Translations under genes and position numbers: made by a program
The notes under the pieces: model-generated
Databases searched by the model: none
Seen by the model: the letters and a program-made list of their open reading frames with translations, nothing else
Told to the model about the DNA's origin: nothing
DNA from: Streptomyces sp. A3M-1-3
Lineage (GTDB): Bacteria > Actinomycetota > Actinomycetes > Streptomycetales > Streptomycetaceae
Direction of reading: 5' to 3'
DNA: 64,000 nt
Assembly: GCF_024213665.1 (NCBI RefSeq)
Contig: NZ_JANAVP010000005.1
Coordinates: forward strand, 165,927 to 229,926
In this document: piece by piece, positions 42,932 to 52,585 of the stretch
Layout: each line of letters begins with the position of its first letter
Position numbering within the stretch: position 1 is the stretch's first letter

Positions 42932-44911
42932 ATGAGTACCTTGCGCATGCGCAGCATCTCCACCACGACGGCCCTGGCCGTCATGCTCGGCTCGGTTTCT
43001 CTGATCGGTGCGGGCGCGGCACCGGCAGCGGCCGACAGCAGCAAGACCCTGCCGATCTCCTCGTACGCCGACATGGCGGTGGACGGCCTCCACCAGCGTG
43101 TCTTCATCAGCGACCCGACCCGCGGCAGCGTCGTCGTGACCGACTACAGCGGCGCGGTCGTCGGACGGATCGACTCCCTGCCCGGCGCGACCGGCCTGGA
43201 ACTCTCCGCCGACTCGGCCACCGTGTACGCAGCGGTCAAGAAGGCTGACGCGATCGTCGCGATCGACACCGCCACCCTCAAGGAGAGCGCCCGCTACGGC
43301 ACCGGGACCGGGACCGCTCCCGAGCATCCGGCGCTGGCCGGCGGGAAGCTCTGGTTCGGCTACTCGAGCAATATCGGTTCGATCGACCTGTCCGCTCCCG
43401 AGCCGGTCGTCACCCTCGGGCAGGACAAGCTCAACACCTTCTTCGGCACTCCGATGCTGGCCTCCGCGCCCGGCGCCCCGGGCGTGCTGGCCGCGGGTAT
43501 CGAGTGGCAGAGCCCGCAGCAGCTCGCGGTGTACGACGTCTCGTCGGGCACCGCCGAGCGCACGGCGCGCACCGACAGCAGCGCCGGCGGCAGCATGCGC
43601 GACCTCGCGCTCAGCCCCGACGGCACGCATGTCGTCGTCGCGAGCGGATCCCCGTACTACCACCAGGTACTGCGGACCTCCGACCTCGTCGAGGACGGCC
43701 GCTACGCTTCCGACTCCTACCCGAACGCGGTGGACATCGCCCCGGACGGCGCGGTCGCGGCGGGCATCTCGGGCTGGTACTCGGACGACATCTACGTCTA
43801 CAAGGCCGGTGCCGGCAAGCCGGTCCGTACGTACGACTTCCCGCGCACCAACCCCAACGCGAGCATCCCTGAGCTCCAGGGCGCGGGCCTCGCGTGGGCC
43901 CCGGACCGGAGCCGGCTGTTCGCGGTCGTCGCTCCGGTGAACAACGGATTCTCGCTTCACGTGCTGGAGGACCCGACCAAGTCGGCCAGCCAGGTCACCG
44001 TGAACGCCCCGTCGGCGGCCCCGCGCGCCAAGAAGCTCACGGTCACCGGCAAGCTCTCCTCGCAGGTGGCCTTCCCGGCCGGCGGCGCCGTCCAGGTGAC
44101 GCGCACGGACCTCGAGACCCCGGCGGGCAAGTCGCTCGGCTCCAAGCCGGTCGCGGCGGGCGGCACGTTCTCGTTCACCGACGTGCCGCCGGCAGGCGGC
44201 AAGGTCACCTACACCGTGCGGTACGCGGGCGACGCGGAGCACGCGGCGGCCACCGGCGCGGACAGCGTCGAGGTGTCGCGTACCGCGACGACGCTGACGC
44301 TGACCGGGAACGGCAAGAACTACAAGTACGGCAGCAAGGCGACGTTCACGGCGCACCTCGGCGCGACGTACAAGAGCCGCACGCTCGTCATCTACGCCCA
44401 GCCGGCCGAGGGCACGAAGAAGGCCGTCAAGACCGGCACGGTGGACCGCAGCGGCAACCTCTCGTTCCCGTACACGCTGACGAAGAACACCACGTTCACC
44501 GCGTCGTTCCGGGGTGACGCCCGCACGGCGCCGAAGGCGGTGGCCAGCAAGGTCGGTACGCACGTCAAGGTCGCCGTCGGGGTCACGCGTCACTACAAGA
44601 CGGCCAAGGTCTCGGGCGTTACGCAGTACTACTTCCGCAAGAACACCAACCCGCTGTTCACGACCACCATGACGGCCCACAAGGGCCGCTGCCAGACGTT
44701 CAGCCTCGAGGTGTACAGCGCCGGCAAGTGGCACGACGCCGGCTCCCAGTGCTTCGAGCTGAGTACGGCGGGCCGCAGCGCGGTCGAGCTGCAGGGACCG
44801 CACGACACGGGCTTCCGGCTGCGGATGCGTTCCTCGTACGTGAAGAAGTCCGGGGACGCCGTCAACGCGACGACCCACGGCTCGTGGGTCTACTTCACCT
44901 TCACGCGCTAG
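42932..44911 (+). CDS. Secreted beta-propeller protein with Ig-like domains
   Basis: 659 residues. The signal peptide ends APAAAD. Residues ~40-340 form a YncE/SMP-30-like propeller with recurrent strands (ATVYAAVKKADAIVAIDTATL, GGSMRDLALSPDGTHVVVASG). After that come Ig-like or Big_5-like repeats (LTVTGKLSSQVAFPAGGAVQV, TLTLTGNGKNYKYGSKATFTAH) and a C-terminal two-Cys domain (KGRCQTFSLEVYSAGKWHDAGSQCFEL). Probable role is cell-surface binding; no catalytic residues are seen. The ATG at 42932 is preceded by a G-run; 42947 is the alternative start. Confidence 0.82.
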   Translation: MSTLRMRSISTTTALAVMLGSVSLIGAGAAPAAADSSKTLPISSYADMAVDGLHQRVFISDPTRGSVVVTDYSGAVVGRIDSLPGATGLELSADSATVYAAVKKADAIVAIDTATLKESARYGTGTGTAPEHPALAGGKLWFGYSSNIGSIDLSAPEPVVTLGQDKLNTFFGTPMLASAPGAPGVLAAGIEWQSPQQLAVYDVSSGTAERTARTDSSAGGSMRDLALSPDGTHVVVASGSPYYHQVLRTSDLVEDGRYASDSYPNAVDIAPDGAVAAGISGWYSDDIYVYKAGAGKPVRTYDFPRTNPNASIPELQGAGLAWAPDRSRLFAVVAPVNNGFSLHVLEDPTKSASQVTVNAPSAAPRAKKLTVTGKLSSQVAFPAGGAVQVTRTDLETPAGKSLGSKPVAAGGTFSFTDVPPAGGKVTYTVRYAGDAEHAAATGADSVEVSRTATTLTLTGNGKNYKYGSKATFTAHLGATYKSRTLVIYAQPAEGTKKAVKTGTVDRSGNLSFPYTLTKNTTFTASFRGDARTAPKAVASKVGTHVKVAVGVTRHYKTAKVSGVTQYYFRKNTNPLFTTTMTAHKGRCQTFSLEVYSAGKWHDAGSQCFELSTAGRSAVELQGPHDTGFRLRMRSSYVKKSGDAVNATTHGSWVYFTFTR

Positions 44912-44948
44912 TTCCAAGTTCCACGGGCCGGTCGAACCGGCTGCGAGT

Positions 44949-44976
44949 GGGCCTCGGCGGATGTCCGCCGAGGCCC
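44949..44976. terminator. Perfect 12-bp hairpin terminator
   Basis: GGGCCTCGGCGG at 44949-44960 pairs with CCGCCGAGGCCC at 44965-44976 across ATGT. It lies between convergent stops (secreted protein, methyltransferase) and can serve both strands. Confidence 0.82.
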
Positions 44977-44994
44977 CCTCGCGTTTCATCGTGC

Positions 44995-45933
44995 TCAGCC
45001 CGCGCGCAGGAACGCGCTGGTGGAGACCCTGCCCACCATCTTCAGGCGGGTGCGCCCGGCCAGATGGGCGTCGGCGGCCTCCTGCACACCGGGCCACCTG
45101 CCGTCCCCGTAGTCGTCCAGCACCACGATCGCGCCCGTCGCCGCGATCTGCTCGACCCACTCCAGGTCCCTGGCCACGCCCTCCTCGGAGTGGTCGCCGT
45201 CGACCACGATCACTCCGTACCGCCGGTCCGACAGCGCCTCCCGCACCGACGGGTCCTCGGAGAAGCCGCGGTGCAGCCGCAGCCGCTCCGGATCCACCCC
45301 CGCGTAGGCGAGGTTGGCGCGTACGACCTCCTCCGTGATCGGCGTCCCGGACGGATCACGGCTGATCTCCACGCCCGGCTGCAGCTGCACCGGTGCGATC
45401 GGGTCCACGATCGTCAGCCGGTAGGCGAGCCCGCGCCGCAGCAGCTGGCGCGCCATTCCGCCCGCGAACAGGCCGTACAGCGTGCCGATTTCGAGAATCT
45501 CGCCGTTCGGCGGTCCCAGCAGCGGGGTGGTGGTCAGCTTCCCCAGGATGTTCGACGTGGAGCCGGCGATCCGCCCGACACCGCGCGATTCCAGCTCCAC
45601 GAGGGTACGGAAAGCCTGGACGGTCTCCGTGTACGCACTCCGGCGCCCCGTCACCTCGGCGATCCGGGCCGCCAGCTCGGTGATCATCTGCTTGCTGGGC
45701 ATCCGGTCGTTCAGCCGGCCCTCGCGCCCGTACAGCATGTCGTAGGAGTGCGGCCGCACATGGTGCGCGGACATCTGCTCCCGCGTTTCCCGCAGTTCCT
45801 TGCGCAGGCTATCGATCTCGCGGTCGGCCGCCCGCAGTCGCTTGTCTATGCGCCGGTCGATCCGGGAGATCACGGGCTGGAACAGGCGCCGCGCGGGCAG
45901 GGCGCGCAAGGGGCGCAAGGGGACGTCGGTCAT
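44995..45933 (-). CDS. Class I SAM-dependent methyltransferase (Methyltransf_24-like)
   Basis: 312 residues. A coiled-coil N-terminus (RIDRRIDKRLRAADREIDSLRKELRETREQM) precedes a Rossmann methyltransferase with motif I GEILEIGTLYGLFAGGMAR, acidic VDGDHSEEGVARDLEW and VLDDYGDGRWPGV. This type is found with glycosyltransferases of cell-wall glycopolymers. Its start overlaps the stop of the polysialyltransferase-like gene by 4 bases, so it is the last gene of the three-gene unit. The substrate is probably a sugar or polymer end, by inference. Confidence 0.85.
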   Translation of the reverse strand: MTDVPLRPLRALPARRLFQPVISRIDRRIDKRLRAADREIDSLRKELRETREQMSAHHVRPHSYDMLYGREGRLNDRMPSKQMITELAARIAEVTGRRSAYTETVQAFRTLVELESRGVGRIAGSTSNILGKLTTTPLLGPPNGEILEIGTLYGLFAGGMARQLLRRGLAYRLTIVDPIAPVQLQPGVEISRDPSGTPITEEVVRANLAYAGVDPERLRLHRGFSEDPSVREALSDRRYGVIVVDGDHSEEGVARDLEWVEQIAATGAIVVLDDYGDGRWPGVQEAADAHLAGRTRLKMVGRVSTSAFLRAG

Positions 45934-47327
45934 CGTGTTCTCCTGATTCGGTGTACGGCGGTACGCAGCCGGGCCGCGGGCGTGGCCGGCCCGGGAGCCC
46001 CCGGCAGCCCGAGCGCGCGCAGTCTGCGGCGTTTGAAATAGCGGGCGGTCTCCGGGCCGAGCGGGCGGCCCGGCCCTTCGCAGTGCGCGGCGAGGAAGTG
46101 CTCGGCCTCCTCGCGGAGATGGGCACAGCCTTCGGGCTGCATGCAGTGGCCGACGGCTGTCAGGAGCGGTGCGATCCGCCCGTTCACGACGGCGGGCGAC
46201 AGGTCGAGAGGTTTGCCGTCGTAGCCGTCCCGCTCCAGGTCGGGCAGCAGGGCGCGGACGAGGGTGACGGGGATGCGGTTGCCGTTCTCGTACGGGGACA
46301 GGCGCTCCAGCAGCAGATCGGTACCGACGGCCGCCACGGGCACGCCGTAGTGGACGGCGGCGGTGAGCAGCGCGGTGGAGAAGCAGCCGGTGACCAGCGC
46401 CGGGCGCAGCCGCTGGACGAGCGTCTCCGCGAGGACCGGGGTGTCGCAGACGACGAGCCGCATCCCGGCCGCTTCCGCCGCGAGCAGCAGGGGCTCCTCG
46501 TCCAGCGGGAGGGCTGACGGATGGGGTTTGAACACCGCGGTGCGGTGCCCGGCCCGGGCAGCCGCGTGCAGCATCCGTACGTGCAGCTCCCGCTCCTCGT
46601 CCGCGGACAGGACACCGGCCGCGGCGAGGTACTGGCCGAGGACCAGGACAGGGCCCTCCCGGTCCTGGCCGGCCGGCTCCTGGGCCGTCAGCTCCTCGCC
46701 CGCCAACGGTGGCGCGCAGTCTTCCAGTTCGGCGAAGACCCGCTGCATCGCTCCGGCCGGCACGGTCTCGGCCGCCACCGCGTACTCGGAGAGCAGCAGG
46801 GGCCGCAGCCCGGTCACGACGTCGGGGTGCAGGAGTCGGCGGATCCGGCCGTGGACGGCGTGCGGGAGGCGATCGCGGGTGGGCCCGTAGCTCATCAGGC
46901 CGTCCGCGTAGATGTGCAGGGGGCTGTCGGCGAAGACGGCGGCGAGCGCCAGGGCCGGGGCGGCCTGGATGGATTCCAGGACGAGTTCGACCGGCTCGTC
47001 CCCCAGGTGCCAGGACTGGCGGAGCAGCCGTTGCCAGGCGGTCGTGTCCTGTGGACGCGGATTCCAGGCGGCCGGGTGGTGCGGATGGATCACCTCGTTC
47101 CAGTGGACGACCGCGTCGAAGCGGGCGCGGATCCGGTCGAAGCCGGGCATCCGGTCGAGCGCCGGGGTGATCTCGGGGTTGGGGGCGTTGTTCGTGACGA
47201 GCAGCATGCGGTGCTCCCGGTCGCCGGGACCGAACATTCCGGCGTCGAGGGCCGCGGCGAGGGTGGCCGAGCCGTATCCGGTGGAGGCGGCGAAGATCTG
47301 ATGCAGGGTCCCGCTGCGGTGGGTCAT
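45930..47327 (-). CDS. Polysialyltransferase-family glycosyltransferase
   Basis: 465 residues. GT-B-like layout: HQIFAASTGYGSATLAAALDAG at the N-terminus and HRTAVFKPHPSALP with the conserved P-H-P loop, then GCFSTALLTAAVHYGVPVAAVGTDLLLERLSPY in the nucleotide-binding C-lobe. This matches the alpha-2,8-polysialyltransferase family (PF07388). Some Streptomyces walls carry sialic-acid-like or teichulosonic polymers, so a role in wall glycopolymer synthesis is plausible. It overlaps both neighbours by 4 bases. Confidence 0.85.
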   Translation of the reverse strand: MTHRSGTLHQIFAASTGYGSATLAAALDAGMFGPGDREHRMLLVTNNAPNPEITPALDRMPGFDRIRARFDAVVHWNEVIHPHHPAAWNPRPQDTTAWQRLLRQSWHLGDEPVELVLESIQAAPALALAAVFADSPLHIYADGLMSYGPTRDRLPHAVHGRIRRLLHPDVVTGLRPLLLSEYAVAAETVPAGAMQRVFAELEDCAPPLAGEELTAQEPAGQDREGPVLVLGQYLAAAGVLSADEERELHVRMLHAAARAGHRTAVFKPHPSALPLDEEPLLLAAEAAGMRLVVCDTPVLAETLVQRLRPALVTGCFSTALLTAAVHYGVPVAAVGTDLLLERLSPYENGNRIPVTLVRALLPDLERDGYDGKPLDLSPAVVNGRIAPLLTAVGHCMQPEGCAHLREEAEHFLAAHCEGPGRPLGPETARYFKRRRLRALGLPGAPGPATPAARLRTAVHRIRRTR

Positions 47328-48327
47328 ACGGCGAGGACCTTCCTGCTCACCGGCCGCAGCCAGGTCATCAGCCCGCGCAGCCCGTACAGCGCATCGAGCG
47401 CCGCGGCCCGCTCGGGCGGGAGTTCCGGCAGCACTTGGTCGAGGACGGCCGGGTCCATCCGGTCGAGCCGCGCGCGGGCCAGGGCGGGCAGCCGCCGGGC
47501 GACCGTCGGCTGGTAGCGGCCGGCGTGCAGCAGCTGGGCCGCCATGATCGAGCAGTACGTCCGGACGGCCTTCGGCAGCAGCTGATCGCGCTCCGGGTCC
47601 AGGGCGAGCTGGTCGAGCAGCAGGTCGAAGGCGCGGAAGAAGTCCAGCCGCCGTTCGTCTCCCGCCTGGGTGAGTGAGGCGGCCACCCCGCGCCGGTAGC
47701 GGATGCCGTCGAGCGGGACGACGGCGTACGACCGGGCCTGCCGGTGCAGCCGCCAGATCCAGGGCCGGTCCTCGGTCATCCGCAGCCCGGCGTCGAAACG
47801 CAGCACCCCGCGGTCCAGCAGCGCCCGGTCGTAGATGCCTGCCCAGGCGTACGGGTAGTCGGCCATCGTCTGCCGGTCGTGCGGCAGGATCGAGCCTCGT
47901 GGATCGAGGACCTGGTCGCGTCGCGGTTCAGGGGCCCGGTGCAGCACCCGTCTGCGTCCGGTGACCTGCGCACGTGGTCGGTGCGGACGAACTCGCAGCC
48001 GTGCCGCTCGATGGCGGCGACGAGCCGGTCGAGGTGCCCCGGCGCCAGCCAGTCGTCACCGTCGAGGAAGGTGAGATAGCGGCCGCGGGCGGCGTCGAGA
48101 CCGGTGTTGCGCGCGTCGGCGAGACCGCGGTTATGCGGGTGCCGGATGACGACACCGCCGGGCAGCAGCTCGGCGAAGTGCTCGATGATCCGGGGCGTCC
48201 GGTCGGTCGAGCAGTCGTCGACGAGGATGAACTCGTAGCCGGGGCGGGTGTTGTGGACCAAGCTCTGCAGGGTCTCGGCGGCGTAGTCCTGGACGTTGTG
48301 GAAGGGAACGACGACGGACAGTTTCAC
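47324..48327 (-). pseudogene. Family-2 glycosyltransferase broken by a frameshift
   Basis: The N-terminal half (48327 to ~47970) encodes the GT-A core KLSVVVPFHNVQDYAAETL, VDDCSTDRTP and LTFLDGDDWLAPGHLD, ending TDHV. The same protein continues in a different frame (MADYPYAWAGIYDRALLDRG... to 47324). Switching frames at about 47968-47971, where CACGTG is followed by CGCAGGTCACC, restores a continuous product of about 330 residues; two extra bases (or one missing) would explain it. It may be a real mutation or an assembly error. The GTG start at 48327 lies inside a parS site. Confidence 0.78.
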
Positions 48328-48334
48328 GTGAAAC
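48321..48334. promoter_or_regulatory. parS site (ParB binding)
   Basis: GTTTCACGTGAAAC matches the central 14-bp Streptomyces parS palindrome exactly. It covers the presumed start codon of the GT2 gene. ParB loads on such sites, which cluster around oriC, to organise and segregate the chromosome. Confidence 0.93.
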
Positions 48335-48613
48335 GACGCTAGGAGTTCCCGGCGGTCACCCCAAGGCCCTCGGCGCGAAGTTCGCGCGCTGATCATCTGC
48401 CCAGCACCTATGCCGTTGACCGGCGTTCACGGCCCGTCCACCGTACCCTCGCCAGGGCGCCGCGCGACGGGCCGGATCCCGTAATACAGGCGTACTGGAA
48501 CGGGCAGCCGGCGGCCGGTCGCGCGCACCGAGCCGTCCACCCGGGCGGGGGAACCCGGGCACGTCACGAGGTTGACGGCGGGTCGACGGTGCTCCTGGGG
48601 AATGTCAGGCCCC

Positions 48614-49513
48614 TTACCCGAGCTGGGCGAGGCCCTCCATCGCGATGCGCTCGAAGACCTTCACATCGGCCGCGAAATCGGAGTCCGGGATCGGGGCGTG
48701 GATGACGATCTCGGTGATGCCGAGGGCGAAGTGGCGGCCCGCGAAGTCGACGAAGGCGTCGAAGGAGTCCAGCGGACGGTCCGGGGTGAAACCGGTGAGC
48801 AGGATCTTGTCGAGCTCGTTCGCCTCCCGGCCGATCTCCGCACAGGCCGCACCCAGCTTCCCGATCTGGCCGCGGATGGCCTCCAGCGACTGCTCCGGCG
48901 TGCCGGTCTCGAAGAGCCTGGGGTCGCCGGTGGTCACCCAGGCCTGGCCGTGCCGTGCGGCCAGCTTGAGCCCGCGGGGCCCGGTCGCGGCGACGGCGAA
49001 GGGCAGGCGTGGGCGCTGTACGCAGCCCGGGATGTTGCGGGCCTCGGCTGCCGAGTAGCGGGTGCCCTCATGTGTGACCACGGGCTCGGTGAGCAGCCGG
49101 TCGAGCAGCGGCACAAACTCCGCGAAGTGGTCGGCCCGCTCACGCGGGGTCCATGGCTCCTGGCCGCTCTTCAACAGCGTCGTCGCGTCGAAGCCGTTGC
49201 CGCCGGCGCCGATGCCGAGGGTGATGCGCCCGCCCGAGACGTCGTCCAGGGTGATCAGGTCCTTGGCGAGGGTCACCGGGTGCCGGAAGTTCGGCGAGGT
49301 GACCAGGGTGCCCAGACGCAGCCGGTCGGTGGCCGCGGCCGCCGCGGTCAGCGTCGGGACGGCGCCGAACCACGGTCCGTCGCGGAAGGTCCGCCACGAC
49401 AGGTGGTCGTAGGTGTACGCGGTGTGGAAGCCGAGCTGCTCGGCTCGCTGCCACTGGTCGCGGCCACCCTCGTTCCAGCGGCGTACGGGAAGGATCACGG
49501 TACTCAGGCGCAT
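48614..49513 (-). CDS. LLM-class F420-dependent oxidoreductase
   Basis: 299 residues with the luciferase-like TIM barrel: MRLSTVILPVRRWNEGGRDQW, TAYTYDHLSWRTFRDGPWFG, DRLRLGTLVTSPNFRHPVTLAKD and GRITLGIGAGGNGFDA are typical. F420 use is the norm for actinobacterial members. The ATG at 49513 is the best start, though an ATG at 49525 is possible; no ribosome site is visible. The long frame continuing upstream to 52849 results from the frameshift in the next gene and does not indicate a fusion protein. The ~285 bases downstream hold no gene. Confidence 0.88.
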   Translation of the reverse strand: MRLSTVILPVRRWNEGGRDQWQRAEQLGFHTAYTYDHLSWRTFRDGPWFGAVPTLTAAAAATDRLRLGTLVTSPNFRHPVTLAKDLITLDDVSGGRITLGIGAGGNGFDATTLLKSGQEPWTPRERADHFAEFVPLLDRLLTEPVVTHEGTRYSAAEARNIPGCVQRPRLPFAVAATGPRGLKLAARHGQAWVTTGDPRLFETGTPEQSLEAIRGQIGKLGAACAEIGREANELDKILLTGFTPDRPLDSFDAFVDFAGRHFALGITEIVIHAPIPDSDFAADVKVFERIAMEGLAQLG

Positions 49514-49617
49514 ATGTACGACCATACGATGCCCCGCCGCGACTCCCGGCCCACCGCCTTCCGGCCAGGCCGCCACCGCGCCTGTGATCGGTGGGGCGGC
49601 GGCCTGGCCGGGGTGGG

Positions 49618-52585
49618 TCAGGTGAGGTGCTTCAGGTTCCGTTCGAGACGGGCCAGCAGATCCCGCGCCTCGTCGGCGTCCTGGCCACGCAGCTCGTCGA
49701 TCAGCGCACGGCCTTTGGGCACCCTCCTCGCGGCGGCCGAGGTCCTTCTCCGTCCAGGCTGCACGGAAGACGGTCTGCCCACGCTCCTGCAGCGCCTGCG
49801 CACCGCACTCGGCGAACGCCGTCGCGGCCTGCTCCAAGAGTTCCAGCGCCTCTTGGCGGATCCGGGCGACCTCCCCCTCATCCGGACCGTCGGTCTTGTC
49901 GTTCCCGTCCCCGTCCCCGTCGTCGTACTCGTCATCGTCGTCGTAGAGCTGGTCGGTCAGCAGCTCCGCCAGCTGGGAGCAGGTGCGGCCCCACTCCAGC
50001 CGCAGCTGCGGGTCCTGCGGCTCCTCGGCCCCCAGGACCTGCAGTGCCTGGTCCATCAGGTCCCGCGCGGCGGCGACCGCCTTCAGCGGGTCCGGCTCGT
50101 CCTGGTCCACCCGCAGCCAGGCCAGCGCGCGCAGCGCCCGTACCAGCGGGACGGGCTCCCCCGCCTGCCGCCACAACTCGATCGACCGCCCGTACGCCTG
50201 TCCGGCCTGGTCCCGCAGGCCCGCCGCCGCGAGGCACTCCCCGGCCAGTGCCGCCAGCCTGGCCTGCGCGTGCGGCTGCTCCCAGTCCCGGGTCGTCTCC
50301 GCCGCGAGCAGATACTGCTCTGCGGCCGCCCGCGGGTCGCCGAGTTCCCGCAGACTGCGGGCCAGCACATCGCGGGCCTGCACGGCCCGCTCCTCGCCGT
50401 GCTCCAGCAGATCGGGCAGCGCGGACTCCAGAACCTCGGCCGCCTCGGCGTTCCGGCCGGTCTCGAGATACGCCTGCGCCAGCACCAGGCGGGCATACGC
50501 CCCGGCACCAGAACTGTCGTCCGCGGCGTCGAACCAGTGCGCGGCTTCGAGGGCGTACGTGGCCGCCTCGGCCTCCTTGCCGTCCTGCTGGTAGAGCGCC
50601 TCGGCCAGGGCCAGCCGGACCGAACCCAGCTCGCCCGCGTCGACGATCTCGGCGCTGTGGGTGACCGCGTCGCGGGCGGGCTCCTCGGCGTCCCCGGCTC
50701 GGCCGAGCATCAGCCGCAGCCGGGCCAGCCTGGTCAGCGGTTCGACGGCGTCCCAGGTGTGCCCGGCATCCAGGCTGTGCGCGGCCGCCGAGACGAGCAG
50801 CGTCTCGGCGCGCTCCCAGTCGTGCGCCTGCCAGGCGTACTGCGCGGCCATCGCCTCGGCGTCGGCGACCAGGTCACCGAGCCGGGCCGCGGGCAGAGCG
50901 GTGGAGGCGTCGGCGATGAAGGCGTCCAGCGCTGCCGCCGTGCGCTCATTGCCGGAGCCCTCGTCGTGGCCGTGGGCGTGGTGGTCCAGGTAGGAGATCA
51001 GCCGGATCCGGGCCAGGGCCGCGGTCGCGACGCGCCGGCGGCTCGGCTCGTCGGGGGAGAGCGCCTCGGCGGCGCGCTCCGCCGCATCGAGCAGGTCCCG
51101 TATCTCCGCCGGATCCGCGCCGGACTGCGCGGCGGCGTAGACGATGCGCACGGTGTTCAGCGCGGCCCGGCCGTGGTCGCCCGTTTCCCGGTGGGCCGCT
51201 GCCACCCGCTCCAACTGCTCGCGGGCGTCTTCGGCTCCGGCCCGCGCGGCGCGCAGGGCTTGGTTCTCCTGCAGCTCTGCGGCGAGCCGGGCGTCCGGCT
51301 GGTCATCGTGCCCTGCGAGCGCGGAGCGCAGCCGGTCCCAGGCAGCGTCCGCACCCGGGTGGCCGCGCTCGCGCAGCCGACGGGCCTCGGCGGCCAGGGC
51401 CGGCACATCGGCGTCCCGCTCCGCCGACGCGGCGGCGGAGGACTCGGCGGCAGCCTCCGCGATCGGCGAGAACCGCACGGCGCGTACGCCCAGGGGGAGT
51501 TCGGCGAGCAACGGCTCGGCGGCCAGCCGGTCGGCGAACCGGCCGGAGATGACCTTGCTGCCGTTGCGAGCGTCGAACGCGGCCGCGATGGCGTGCGCCT
51601 CGGCGTCGAGCAGGTCGCGCAGCTCCGCGACCGTACGCGCGCTGCCGCCGTATGTGAGGGCGGGCCGGTCACCGTGGCCGAGCGCGGCCAGCCGGCCCAT
51701 CAGCACGAGGACGCCGGTGAGCAGGCCCAGCCGCGCCGACGGGTCGCCGTCGTGCGCGAGGTGGGTGGCGTGCTCGGCGAGGAGTTCGAGACCGCGGCCT
51801 TCGTTGCCGGTCAGCGCGCAGAACTCGATGTGCAGGCCGACGGTCGGCAACAGGCTGTCGTTGCCTCGGGCCATGCGGTAGCCACGCAGATGATGGGCTC
51901 GGGCCTCGTCGGCCCTGCCGGTCCGCACCAGCGGGATCAGCGCCTTGGCCAGGGTGCGGTGCGGCTCCTCGGCACAGGTGAGCCGCCCGTCCAGGACCGG
52001 CTTCCATGTTTCAAGCGCCTTGGCGTACTGGCCCTGCCGCGACCAGTAGTGGCCCTGGTCATTGGTCTCGCAGGCATGGCAGTTGGCCATCCGGTCGCGC
52101 TCGGCCGCGGTCCAGGCGGCGAACGCCCGGGTGGCGCGCTCATCGTCCCCGGTGTCCTCGGCCAGGTGATACTCGGCCTGGCGCACCGCCCGTTCGCTGA
52201 AGCCCGCGATGCGGTAGCGGCGCTCCATCTCGACGAGCCAGCGCTCCATGGAGGCGATCGGTATCTGCGGCAAGGTCAGCATGCCGGAGGTGACCCATTT
52301 GAAGTACCAGTGGAAGCGGTAGGTGTCGTGGCCGTCGAAGGCGGACGGATCCCGGTCCCACTCCTGCATGAGCCGGGCGAACGGCACAGTGAGCTTGCCC
52401 CGCTCGGTGCTGTACTCGTACGCCTTGATGAGGGCGAAGAGCGCCTCCCGGATCAGATTGCGGTCGCCGGTCTGTTCCGCGGCGGCGACCAACTCCTCGG
52501 CACGGGCGTTGCGCAGGAGACCGTTGGGAGCATTGAGGTTTTCCCAGATGGCCTGTTGGACGCCCTGCGGCGTGGGGGCGGTCAC
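49618..52585 (-). pseudogene. Large TPR-like helical repeat protein with a C-terminal frameshift
   Basis: From VTAPTPQGVQQAIWENLN at GTG 52585 the protein is almost wholly alpha-helical with TPR-like pairs (for example ARLVLAQAYLETGRNAEAAEVLESALPDLL). It then loses frame near 49712-49716: the intact end RALIDELRGQDADEARDLLARLERNLKHLT lies in another frame and stops at 49618. One extra base would account for it. Corrected length is about 989 residues. The GTG overlaps the stop of the HSP90 remnant, so the two were an operon. A poly-Asp/Gly tract (DDDDEYDDGDGDG) is present near the end. Confidence 0.75.
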
